Notes under the pieces: generated by a model
What the model was told of the DNA's origin: nothing
What the model saw: the letters and a program-made list of their open reading frames with translations, nothing else
The model's database searches: none
Shown: in pieces, positions 24,799-32,900 of the stretch
Layout: each line of letters begins with the position of its first letter
Numbering within the stretch: the first letter of the stretch is position 1
Translations under genes and position numbers: made by a program
NCBI GenBank assembly: GCA_905233845.1
Contig: CAJOFH010000047.1
Span: 1 to 37,977, forward strand
Source of the DNA: an uncultured Muribaculaceae bacterium
Lineage (GTDB): Bacteria > Bacteroidota > Bacteroidia > Bacteroidales > Muribaculaceae
DNA length: 37,977 bases
Direction: 5' to 3'

Positions 24799-26115
24799 AT
24801 GAAACGACTGATTTACAATGATTTATTAAAATGGAAGGGGAGGAGTGATCGCAAGCCTCTTATTTTGCTTGGTGCACGTCAAGTAGGCAAAACCTATATT
24901 TTGAAGGAATTTGGCAAAAAAGAATTCAAGCAGATGGTTTATTTAAATTGCCATCAGAACAAGTTTGCCGAAAACCTTTTCCGTGATTTTTCTATTGAGA
25001 GAATTATCGCCGACTTAGAGCGGTTTTATGAAATTCAGATTGTGCCAGGAGAGTGCATCGTCATTTTCGATGAGATTCAAGAGGTGAAGGATGGACTTGC
25101 TGTTCTGAAATATTTTTGTGAAGACATGCCGTCGCTCCATGTGGCTGTTGCGGGTTCACTACTTGGTATTTCGCTTAAAGAGGATGAGTCTTACCCTGTG
25201 GGAAAGGTCAACACATTGCGCATGTATCCCATGACATTTAACGAATATTTGCTTGCTTGTGGACGTGAGAGACTAGTTGAGTTGCTCAACACCCTGGATT
25301 GGGAGTCAATAAATACTTTTAACGAATTGTTGATAGATTACTTGAGACAATATTATTTCGTGGGTGGTATGCCTGAGGCAGTAAAAAGTTTCTCAGTAAA
25401 ACAAGACACATCCCTTGTAAGAGAAATCCAGCATGAGATACTTGACGCATATATGCGAGATATATCCAAGCACACTAAGCATAAAGCCGAACGCATTAGG
25501 CAACTATGGAACAGCATTCCTGCCCAACTAGCTCGTGAGAACAAGAAATTCATCTTTGGAGCAGTAAAAAAAGGATCAAGAGCTGCCGATTATGAAGAGG
25601 CTATACAATGGCTCGTTGATGCAGGACTTGTTTATAAAGTGGAACGTGCTACGGCACCTATCATACCACTGAAGTTCTACTGTGACTATTCAGCGTTTAA
25701 GCTATATTTCCTAGATAGTGGATTACTTGCCTGCCTTAGTGAGGCATCGGCCAAGGATTTATTGCTTGGCACTCATGCCTTTGTGGGGTTCAAAGGTGCA
25801 CTGACCGAGAATTATGTTCTTCAGCAATTTAGGGCGGCAACAGGCGATATGCCTTATTACTATTCAAAAGACAATTCTACAATGGAAGTGGATTTCTTGT
25901 ATCAAGGCAATGGGCGAGTTGTTCCTGTTGAGGTAAAAGCTGAGGTCAACGTCAAGAGCAAGTCATTATATAACTTTGTAAATGTAGACTTTGCAAGCAA
26001 GCAATTGAAGGCTTTGCGCATCTCAATGAAACCATACATCGACCAAGGTTGGATGGAAAACATCCCACTTTACACAGCCGAGTCTTACTTCAGAAAAGAG
26101 AAAAATAACCTCTAG
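24799..26115 (+). CDS. AAA-type ATPase with C-terminal DUF4143 domain
   Basis: The 438-residue protein belongs to the AAA_14/DUF4143 family common in Bacteroidetes. Walker A is GARQVGKT (25-32) and Walker B is CIVIFDEIQEV (about 86-96). The C-terminal DUF4143 region has the EVDF (about 363) and PVEVKA (about 375-380) elements that resemble the PD-(D/E)xK nuclease core. The cellular role of the family is not established; links to stress responses, mobile DNA or defence have been proposed loosely. The gene stands alone with a promoter set in a four-unit repeat array, which suggests tight regulation. The ATPase assignment is secure; any nuclease activity is inferred. Confidence 0.88.
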   Translation: MKRLIYNDLLKWKGRSDRKPLILLGARQVGKTYILKEFGKKEFKQMVYLNCHQNKFAENLFRDFSIERIIADLERFYEIQIVPGECIVIFDEIQEVKDGLAVLKYFCEDMPSLHVAVAGSLLGISLKEDESYPVGKVNTLRMYPMTFNEYLLACGRERLVELLNTLDWESINTFNELLIDYLRQYYFVGGMPEAVKSFSVKQDTSLVREIQHEILDAYMRDISKHTKHKAERIRQLWNSIPAQLARENKKFIFGAVKKGSRAADYEEAIQWLVDAGLVYKVERATAPIIPLKFYCDYSAFKLYFLDSGLLACLSEASAKDLLLGTHAFVGFKGALTENYVLQQFRAATGDMPYYYSKDNSTMEVDFLYQGNGRVVPVEVKAEVNVKSKSLYNFVNVDFASKQLKALRISMKPYIDQGWMENIPLYTAESYFRKEKNNL

Positions 26116-26147
26116 AATCAGAAATTTGTTATACTGTCCCTAAAGTC

Positions 26148-27566
26148 TTAATCTTTCTTGTCGCTGAGTTTTAGATTTTCTACGAAGCGGTCAATTTTCT
26201 CGAGTTCTTTAGGGATTTCTATACCTTGTGGGCAGTGTCGCACGCAATGACCGCAGCCAATACAGTGGTTTGCTTGTCGCAGCTTTGGCACGCTGTAGTC
26301 ATATCCCACGAGGAATGCTTTGCGTGCGCGTTTGTATTCGCTGTCCTTCTCGTCACGGATGAGGTTACCCTCCTTGATGCACTTGTTGTAATGGGTGAAA
26401 ATAGCTGGTATGTCTATGCCATAAGGACATGGCATGCAGTACTTGCAGTCGTTGCATGGGATGGTTTTCAGTGCCACGATTTTGTCGGCGATACCTTCCA
26501 GGAACTTGTCCTCCTCGGGGGTGATGGGCTTGAGTGGAGAATAGGTTTTGATGTTCTCCATAAGGTGGTCCATATAGGTCATGCCACTGAGGACGGTGAG
26601 CACGCCGTCGGGGGTGCCAGCGTAGCGGAACGCCCACGATGCCACACTACTGTTAGGGTCACGGCGTTTCATGTCGGCAACAATTGCGTCGGGCACATTT
26701 GCGAGTCGACCACCCAGTAGTGGCTCCATGATGATAGCCGGGATGTTTCGCTTTTTTAGCTCTTCATAGAGATAGCTGGCGTTGGTGTTGGCCTCATCAA
26801 TCTCTTTCGCGTGGTTCCAGTCAACGTAGTTTAGCTCAATTTGTACGAAGTCCCAATGGTAATCACCCTCGTCATGCCACTTGAGCAGGTTGTCGAAAAC
26901 TGCAATGTCGCCGTGATAACTGAATCCTAAATTGCGGATTTTACCAGCCTCCTTTTGCTCCACAAGCCAGTCGAGCAGGTCGTTGTCAATGTATCGCTGG
27001 TTGAACTCCTCCACTCCATCGTCACCCATTCCCACAGCGTGCATTAGCATGTAGTCCACATAGTCGACCTGTAGCTCCTTGAGCGAGTTGAAGAACATTT
27101 TTTGGCTCTCCTCGAGTGGCCATGTTGACTTGTCGAAGTTTGAGAGTTTGGTAGCGATGAAATACTTGTCTCGTGGATGACGATGCAAGGCAATGCCCGT
27201 AGCTTTCTCGCTTCGTCCTTGACAATAGGCTGGCGAAGTGTCGATGTAGTTCACGCCATGCTCAAGGGCAAAGTCTATCTCCTTGTTTACCAGCTCCTGG
27301 TCGATTGGAGCATCGGAGTCTTCTTTATTATTGTCACCTCCCACCACAGGCAGTCGCATCATGCCGTAGCCCAGCAACGACACGCGGTCGCCAGTGTTGT
27401 GGTTGGTGCGATAGGTCATTTTGTCTTTTGGGACATCTTCGGTGGCAATCGCTCCGTTGTTGTCCTCGTTGTTGCATGCGGTGAGCAAAGCACCCGAAGC
27501 TACTGCTGTGCCACCTGCCACCTTGAAGAAGTGGCGTCGGCTCATTTTATGATTGTGGTTGCTCAT
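26148..27566 (-). CDS. Exported aldo/keto reductase with two [4Fe-4S] ferredoxin motifs
   Basis: The N-terminus has a twin-arginine motif SRRHFFK (9-15), a hydrophobic stretch and a lipobox-like LLTAC (Cys31), so the protein is probably exported folded and perhaps lipid-anchored. The aldo/keto reductase barrel follows (about 55-370) with tetrad candidates in YIDTSPAY (Asp, Tyr), ATKLSNF (Lys) and YMLMHAVG (His). The C-terminus carries two cysteine sets: CNDCKYCMPC and CIGCGHCVRHC. Such Fe-S aldo/keto reductases are known in anaerobes, usually without a defined substrate. It ends a probable operon after the membrane polyferredoxin (61-bp gap), which may pass electrons to it. I chose the first ATG; Met8 is an alternative. 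Confidence 0.9.
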   Translation of the reverse strand: MSNHNHKMSRRHFFKVAGGTAVASGALLTACNNEDNNGAIATEDVPKDKMTYRTNHNTGDRVSLLGYGMMRLPVVGGDNNKEDSDAPIDQELVNKEIDFALEHGVNYIDTSPAYCQGRSEKATGIALHRHPRDKYFIATKLSNFDKSTWPLEESQKMFFNSLKELQVDYVDYMLMHAVGMGDDGVEEFNQRYIDNDLLDWLVEQKEAGKIRNLGFSYHGDIAVFDNLLKWHDEGDYHWDFVQIELNYVDWNHAKEIDEANTNASYLYEELKKRNIPAIIMEPLLGGRLANVPDAIVADMKRRDPNSSVASWAFRYAGTPDGVLTVLSGMTYMDHLMENIKTYSPLKPITPEEDKFLEGIADKIVALKTIPCNDCKYCMPCPYGIDIPAIFTHYNKCIKEGNLIRDEKDSEYKRARKAFLVGYDYSVPKLRQANHCIGCGHCVRHCPQGIEIPKELEKIDRFVENLKLSDKKD

Positions 27567-27626
27567 GATTTCGTTTATGGTTTATTGTTTATGAAAGAAA
27601 GAGTTGAGACTTTAGGCGGGAAAAAC

Positions 27627-29135
27627 TTAAATGGTGCGATGATCTTCGTGGCCCTCGACATGGATTGCCGATGTGGGGCGTACTGGACAAACGTGTTCGC
27701 AAGCACCGCAGCCAATGCATTTTGCTTCGTTGATGCTTGGAACCATGGGCGATTTTTCGTCGTTCTCGTCGAGCTGTATCATCGTTATAGCTCCAGTGGG
27801 GCAGTGGCGGGCGCAGTTGCCACACGATGCTGGCGAGCCGTCTCTGCGCTTCTTGGTAGTGGGAATACACAGGAAGTGAGTCCACACGGCATGGCCTATC
27901 TGGATTGATGACTTCTCCTCATGAGTGATGGGCTTGATGGCGCCAGCGGGGCATACCTGTGAGCAGCGTATGCACTCGGGACGACAATATCCTCGCTCGT
28001 AGCTCATGATGGGTTGCATGAAGGTGAGCAGGTCGTTGGATGGTCGTAGCACTTGGTTAGGGCACTCGGCAACACAAAGTTGGCAAGCCACGCAGTGCTG
28101 ATGCATGTTGCGTGCGCTGATGGAGCCAGGGGGAGTGATAGGGTTCTTGCGCACTGGCATCTTCTTGTCCTCGATGGCGGCGAGACCACCGTCCACTTTC
28201 TTCTTGGCTTGTGCCATGGCGGTTGTCGCAAGTGCTACGCCACTGCCAATAAGGAATGCGCGTTTGCCCTTGTCCACATTGTCTTTTTCCTGAGTAGTCT
28301 CGACAACTGGCGTCGCTTTACGCGGGCGGCCGTAATAGATGGCGTCCTTGTTGCATTTGGTGATGCAGTTTCCGCAGGTGACGCAGCGGCTGTGGTCAAC
28401 AGTTCCATTCTGGCAGTCGATGCACGAGGCTTTGCAGTTGTGAGTGCAAAGTCCACACTTGATACACTTATCATCGTCGATTTGTACCTTCAAAAGCGAG
28501 AAACGTGAGATGAGACCCAAGAAAGTGCCTACAGGGCAAATGGTATTGCAATAGGTGCGTCCATTGCGCCAAGCAAGGTAGCCAATGATGAGCAACAGAG
28601 CAATCGATGTGATTAGTGCTGCTGCCCCCTTCATCCATACGTCTGTACTATAAATTGAGTAGCTGCCGTAATGCTGTGCTATGGCGGCGATGCCATTGTT
28701 GCACCACTCGTAGACGGGTTGCAGCAGGTTGGTGGCAATCAATCCAAAGGTGCTATAAGGCTCCAGGATAGCGAACAATGAGCCTATTCCAGCCACTAAC
28801 GCCACGATGAAAACTACAAGGATGGGATATCGCAGCCATTTCATCTCCTTGGAATAGGTGAAGCGATTCTTCTTACGCTTGCTGTGAATCCACGAGATAA
28901 TGTCCTGCATCACGCCCAATGGACAAATGACCGAGCAGTAGATACGCCCAAACACTAGTGTGAGCAACAACAGAGCTATGATTATCACCACATTTAGGGC
29001 TAATATGGCCGGCACCAGCTGGATTTTTGCCATCCATCCCAGCCAGTGATGTAGGGTTCCTGTGAAGTCAAGAAACAGCAGTGTTACTGCCACAAAGCAA
29101 ATCACTGCGAGTGTTTTTCTTATCTTTTTCAACAT
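27627..29135 (-). CDS. Membrane-bound polyferredoxin, NapH/MauN-like
   Basis: The N-terminal half (about 1-215) has five or so membrane helices and two CP motifs near helices (CPLGVMQDI and CPVGTFLGLISRF), the layout of NapH/MauN. Two [4Fe-4S] motif sets follow (CIKCGLCTHNC, CVTCGNCITKC). A further hydrophobic stretch (AFLIGSGVALATTAMAQA, about 292-308) may be a last membrane helix. After it come more sets: CVACQLCVAEC, CIRCSQVC, CGNCARHC and CIGCGACEHVC. It should move electrons from the quinone pool or a donor through Fe-S clusters. Its neighbours, a MATE gene 16 bp upstream and an exported Fe-S reductase 61 bp downstream, suggest an operon. The acceptor is not known. Confidence 0.88.
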   Translation of the reverse strand: MLKKIRKTLAVICFVAVTLLFLDFTGTLHHWLGWMAKIQLVPAILALNVVIIIALLLLTLVFGRIYCSVICPLGVMQDIISWIHSKRKKNRFTYSKEMKWLRYPILVVFIVALVAGIGSLFAILEPYSTFGLIATNLLQPVYEWCNNGIAAIAQHYGSYSIYSTDVWMKGAAALITSIALLLIIGYLAWRNGRTYCNTICPVGTFLGLISRFSLLKVQIDDDKCIKCGLCTHNCKASCIDCQNGTVDHSRCVTCGNCITKCNKDAIYYGRPRKATPVVETTQEKDNVDKGKRAFLIGSGVALATTAMAQAKKKVDGGLAAIEDKKMPVRKNPITPPGSISARNMHQHCVACQLCVAECPNQVLRPSNDLLTFMQPIMSYERGYCRPECIRCSQVCPAGAIKPITHEEKSSIQIGHAVWTHFLCIPTTKKRRDGSPASCGNCARHCPTGAITMIQLDENDEKSPMVPSINEAKCIGCGACEHVCPVRPTSAIHVEGHEDHRTI

Positions 29136-29151
29136 GTTATTTAGATGTTAA

Positions 29152-30534
29152 TTAGTCAAAATTAGTGGAAGATGCCGATTTTGCCGCCACAAGTTTATTG
29201 ATTTTGCGCATCTCAATGGTGAGCAGTACCACACCTATTAGCGCCGAGATAAGGTCGCTGGCAGGGAAAGAAAGCCACACACCATCGAGCTTGAACAACG
29301 GAGGCAAGATAAAAAGGAAAGGTAGCAGGCAGAGAACTTGTCGCGACAGGCTCATGAATATAGACTTAGTGGCTTCGCCAAGCGATTGGAAGAAATTGGT
29401 GGTAACAATTTGGAATCCTGCCACCCAGAACACCATGTTGGCAATGCGAAATGCGTGTGCGCTCGACTGTATGAGCCCCTCGTCGGTGGTGAAAATCATT
29501 GCAAGATACTCGGGAACGAGTTCGCTCAAGATAGTGGCAATGAGACACACTGTAGTACCCACTGCAACTGTGAGCCAGTAGGCTCGTTTGAGGCGGTCAT
29601 ATCGTTTAGCGCCATAGTTGAATCCCACAATGGGCTGCATGCCCATGCACACGCCCAGCACAAACATGATGGCGAGCTGTGAGATTGTCATCAGAATGCC
29701 CATAGCTGCAACGCTTTGGTCTCCACCGTGCTTGAAGACGGTGTGGTTGAGCACAGCGTTTATCACGCATCCAGCCGTGTTGACTATGCATGGTGCCGCT
29801 CCGATGGCAATAATTGGACTCAAGACGCTCCATTTCACCTTGTAGATGCCAGGTTTGTAATGTATTTCGCTGTTCTTGTTAAGGAAATGCATCTGCACAT
29901 ACACCATAGAAATGAACATTGAGATGTCGGTGGCGATGGCAGCACCCTTGATTCCCCACTTGAGCCCGAAAATAAAGATTGGAGCAAGAATAACGTTCAT
30001 TCCTGCACCTATGAAATTTGCCCACATGGCTTTCTTTGGATAGCCAGTGGCACGCATGATGTTGCAAAATGAGAACGTGAGATTGTTGAACAGTAATCCT
30101 GGCAACATGTACATCATGAAGTCGCGTGCATAGGGAAGCGATGTCTTACTTGCGCCAAAAAGAATAAGCACCTCGTCGATGAAGATGGCGAAAAGTGTAA
30201 GATAAAAAGTTCCCAGTAGCAAGGTCATCACCAAGCTGTTGCCAAGTATTTCCTCGGCGGTTCGTCGTTTGCCTTGTCCCAATAATATCGAGGTGCGCGC
30301 TCCTGCTCCACCTCCAATCAGTACACCAAAAGCCACCGAGATGTTCATGACAGGGAAAGTTATTGCGAGACCCGCTATTGCGTCGGGGCCTACACCTTGT
30401 CCAATGAACATACGGTCGATGATGTTGTAGACCGACATCACGACCATTCCAACAACCGAAGGCAAGCTGTACTTGAACAACAGCTTGCCTATCGGTGCTT
30501 TATCTAGCTCATTAAGCCGGTCTTTTCCCTGCAT
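29152..30534 (-). CDS. MATE family efflux transporter
   Basis: A 460-residue inner-membrane protein with about twelve helices in two MatE halves. The first begins PIGKLLFKYSLPSVVGMVVMSVYNIIDRMFIGQGVG, the second PIIAIGAAPCIVNTAGCVINAVLN. It should export a cationic or other compound in exchange for sodium or protons. The NorM/MepA-like subgroup fits the segment FNYGAKRYDRLKRAYW. The gene ends 16 bp before the membrane polyferredoxin start, so the two are probably co-transcribed. The substrate cannot be told. I find no clear promoter between it and the TPR gene upstream. Confidence 0.9.
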   Translation of the reverse strand: MQGKDRLNELDKAPIGKLLFKYSLPSVVGMVVMSVYNIIDRMFIGQGVGPDAIAGLAITFPVMNISVAFGVLIGGGAGARTSILLGQGKRRTAEEILGNSLVMTLLLGTFYLTLFAIFIDEVLILFGASKTSLPYARDFMMYMLPGLLFNNLTFSFCNIMRATGYPKKAMWANFIGAGMNVILAPIFIFGLKWGIKGAAIATDISMFISMVYVQMHFLNKNSEIHYKPGIYKVKWSVLSPIIAIGAAPCIVNTAGCVINAVLNHTVFKHGGDQSVAAMGILMTISQLAIMFVLGVCMGMQPIVGFNYGAKRYDRLKRAYWLTVAVGTTVCLIATILSELVPEYLAMIFTTDEGLIQSSAHAFRIANMVFWVAGFQIVTTNFFQSLGEATKSIFMSLSRQVLCLLPFLFILPPLFKLDGVWLSFPASDLISALIGVVLLTIEMRKINKLVAAKSASSTNFD

Positions 30535-30588
30535 AAAAGAGTGTAGAGAGATTTATAGGATTAGAAAACAGGCAATGGTTTGTTATTA

Positions 30589-30612
30589 GACAACTCTTAA
30601 GTGTTAGTTGTC
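30589..30612. other. Inverted repeat between the TPR and MATE genes
   Basis: GACAACT and AGTTGTC form a 7-bp stem with a ten-base loop. It lies between the TPR stop and the MATE start. It has no U tract on the minus strand, so it may be an operator or a weak terminator. Confidence 0.35.
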
Positions 30613-30634
30613 AACTTATCATTAAGAATGGGGA

Positions 30635-31540
30635 TTATCTGAGCAGGTCGAGCCATGATGGGTCTTTCGACTTCTTGGCTTTATCTTTGAAGATTTTAGT
30701 CACTTCTTTGAAAGTGTCTTTGTCTTCCTTCATATCTTCTTTGATATAATCGAGAACCCATAGTGCGCGGGCATTGTCTCTATCACGCTCGAGAGCACTG
30801 ATAATGTCTTTTGCCGATTTCTCATAGTCCTCGTCATTGTAATATTCTACAGCTCTTAATGCATAGGACTCGGCACGTTCGGGTTCGATTTGAATGGCCT
30901 TGGTATAAGCCCTGATAGCCGCAGGTCGATTTTTGAGCGAACCTGAAACAGTTCCAATGCCCAGATATCCTTGTAACTCCTCGGGTTCATACTGAACGAT
31001 CATGCCATAGTCGACCAAAGCCTCGTCGTAGCGTTTCAATTTGTTGTAGAGGTTTGCGCGACGGAAGTAGCTGTAAACATCTGATGGATCGTATCTCAAC
31101 GCCATGCTTAAGTCGTCGATGGCACTTTGTGTGTCATTGAGTTGCAGGTCAACTCCTGAGCGAGTGTAATAAAGCAAGTTCAGCAGCTCTGTGTCATTTG
31201 GGTCGATGCGGCACTGGCGTGCTCGGTTAAGGGCCTCGAGTGCTTGTTCGGGCATGTTGTTCTCGCCGTAGATGCCACCCAAAGTTACCCATGCGTCAGC
31301 ATCGTTAGGAGTCTTGCTGAGATGTTTTTTCATTAATCTTTCAGCAAGATCGAGCTCGTCATTCTCATAAGCTCGTATAGCCTTGTAATAGTCGGATGCA
31401 GCGGCATTTGTTGTAGTGGTGGTAGTCGTTACTTGCGCATTTTGGGCCACTCTTCTAATCGACTTTTTCTTTACCGACAACGCTCCGGCAGGAACGGCCA
31501 ACAAAGCGGCTAATACCAATAAAATTGTTATTCTTTTCAT
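30635..31540 (-). CDS. Secreted tetratricopeptide-repeat protein
   Basis: A signal peptide (about residues 1-20, ITILLVLAALLAVPAGAL) is followed by a short Thr-rich linker and then at least five to six TPR units (about 45-260). Examples are DADAWVTLGGIYGENNMPEQALEALNRA, DVYSYFRRANLYNKLKRYDEALVDYG and RAESYALRAVEYYNDEDYEKSAKDI. It is expected to act as a periplasmic or outer-membrane scaffold for protein interaction. The C-terminus is basic (FKDKAKKSKDPSW). It stands between MATE and tsaD and its partner is unknown. Confidence 0.85.
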   Translation of the reverse strand: MKRITILLVLAALLAVPAGALSVKKKSIRRVAQNAQVTTTTTTTNAAASDYYKAIRAYENDELDLAERLMKKHLSKTPNDADAWVTLGGIYGENNMPEQALEALNRARQCRIDPNDTELLNLLYYTRSGVDLQLNDTQSAIDDLSMALRYDPSDVYSYFRRANLYNKLKRYDEALVDYGMIVQYEPEELQGYLGIGTVSGSLKNRPAAIRAYTKAIQIEPERAESYALRAVEYYNDEDYEKSAKDIISALERDRDNARALWVLDYIKEDMKEDKDTFKEVTKIFKDKAKKSKDPSWLDLLR

Positions 31541-31572
31541 AGTGTTGTTTTTTATGATTAATATATTTTTTG

Positions 31573-31580
31573 CAAATATA
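31573..31580 (-). promoter_or_regulatory. -7 box of the TPR protein gene
   Basis: TATATTTG on the minus strand, followed by C, fits the consensus about 33 bp before the start at 31540. No good -33 box is visible. Confidence 0.45.
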
Positions 31581-31693
31581 TAAAAAATCTCAATTATAGA
31601 AATGTTTTAATCGAAAAAAGTAGCGTGAAAATTATAAATTCTTTACTGCTTCAGCAGAGTAACCATCTAACGTGATTCAGAAGAGGTTCCATT

Positions 31694-32704
31694 CTATATC
31701 ACCACACGGGCAAAGGGTGGTGCTGTTATGTCGCAAGTTTCACCATTGATGAACTTGAAGTAGCCTGCCACGGCAATCATGGCTGCATTGTCGGTAGTGA
31801 AGGAGCGCTTGGGAATGAACGCACGGATGTGACGCCGGTCACAATATTGCTGGATAGCGGCACGCATGCCACTGTTGGCACTCACTCCGCCGCTAATTGC
31901 CACTGTCTTGATGCCAGTGGCTTTGACCGCTTTGTCAAACTTGTCCATTAAGGTGTCAATAATGGTTTTTTGTAGCGATGCCGCGAGGTCGGCCTTGTTC
32001 TCCTCGATGAAGTTGGGATTCAACTTAAGCTCGTCACGCAGGGTATAAAGGAATGACGTCTTGAGGCCGCTAAAGCTGTAGTTGTAGCCCTCGATGTGTG
32101 GCTTGGCAAATTTAAAGCGGTTGGGGTTACCTTGCTGTGCAAGTTCGTCGATGTAAGGTCCTCCAGGGTAGGGGAGTCCCATCACCTTAGCGCATTTGTC
32201 GAATGCTTCACCTGCGGCGTCATCGATTGTTTGTCCCATGATTTCCATGTCATTTGGAGAATTAACCTTTATTATCTGCGAGTTACCCCCACTGATTAGC
32301 AGGCACAGGAAGGGGAAATCGGGCACTGGAGTGTACTCGTCATCCTTGATGAAATGGGCGAGCACGTGGCCGTGAAGATGGTTCACATCGACCAGCGGAA
32401 TGTTGAGAGCCAGCGCCAGTCCTTTGCTGAAAGAGGTTCCCACATGAAGCGAGCCCGGCAAACCAGGACCACGTGTGAAAGCTATGGCATCGATATCTTT
32501 TTTGTCGATTCCCGCCTGACGGATTGCTTCGCTCACCACCGGCACGATGTTCTGCTGGTGAGCTCGCGAAGCGAGTTCGGGCACAACACCGCCATAGGCC
32601 TCGTGAACCTTTTGGCTGGCTATCACGTTGCTTAACAAAATACAGTCCTTAATGACTGCTGCGCTGGTGTCGTCGCACGACGACTCGATTCCAAGAATAA
32701 TCAT
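31694..32704 (-). CDS. tsaD: tRNA N6-threonylcarbamoyladenosine synthase subunit TsaD
   Basis: TsaD transfers the threonylcarbamoyl group to A37 of ANN-decoding tRNAs, together with TsaB and TsaE, in the cytoplasm. The 336-residue ASKHA-fold protein has the N-terminal GIESSCDDTSAAV, the metal-binding HLHGH motif (about residues 110-114), the LLISGGNSQII segment, the GAGEAFDK-like AAGEAFDKCAK and the C-terminal SGGVSANSGMR. All are diagnostic. The length is normal. It is divergent from obg across a 196-bp region that holds both promoters. TsaB and TsaE are not in this window. Confidence 0.96.
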   Translation of the reverse strand: MIILGIESSCDDTSAAVIKDCILLSNVIASQKVHEAYGGVVPELASRAHQQNIVPVVSEAIRQAGIDKKDIDAIAFTRGPGLPGSLHVGTSFSKGLALALNIPLVDVNHLHGHVLAHFIKDDEYTPVPDFPFLCLLISGGNSQIIKVNSPNDMEIMGQTIDDAAGEAFDKCAKVMGLPYPGGPYIDELAQQGNPNRFKFAKPHIEGYNYSFSGLKTSFLYTLRDELKLNPNFIEENKADLAASLQKTIIDTLMDKFDKAVKATGIKTVAISGGVSANSGMRAAIQQYCDRRHIRAFIPKRSFTTDNAAMIAVAGYFKFINGETCDITAPPFARVVI

Positions 32705-32722
32705 AAATCAAGTAATAAATAG

Positions 32723-32742
32723 CAAGTGAAAAAGGTCACTTG
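32723..32742 (-). other. Hairpin in the tsaD leader
   Basis: CAAGTGA-AAAAGG-TCACTTG is a perfect 7-bp inverted repeat 18 bp upstream of the tsaD start, inside its transcribed leader. A related half (CAAGTAA) lies at 32709. It could affect translation or bind a protein. Confidence 0.4.
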
Positions 32743-32752
32743 ATAACGGGGG

Positions 32753-32784
32753 CAAAGTTACTGAAAGTTGATGGCAGCAGCAAT
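32753..32784 (-). promoter_or_regulatory. Promoter of tsaD
   Basis: On the minus strand ATTG (32781-32784), a 20-bp spacer and TAACTTTG (32753-32760) fit the Bacteroidetes consensus, 48 bp before the start at 32704. Confidence 0.6.
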
Positions 32785-32865
32785 AGTTTGTGGCTATTTT
32801 CGCCCAATTTGGGTTAATTTATTAATGTTTTGGAGAAAAAAAGTCTGTAAGTCAGTAATTATTTG

Positions 32866-32873
32866 TACCTTTG
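32866..32873 (+). promoter_or_regulatory. -7 box of the obg operon
   Basis: TACCTTTG followed by CAG lies 27 bp before the obg ATG at 32901. It shows that an upstream extension of the obg reading frame (from a TTG at 32871) is not translated. Confidence 0.55.
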
Positions 32874-32900
32874 CAGCCCGAAAAAGAAAACGATACATTT

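Noticed and set aside
24799-26115. Calling the AAA/DUF4143 ATPase an anti-phage defence gene
   Set aside because: The family is widespread and its role unproven; no other defence gene is beside it.
32871-32900. Upstream TTG start for obg
   Set aside because: The -7 promoter box overlaps it, so it would not be transcribed; [12 protein letters not shown] is the family start.
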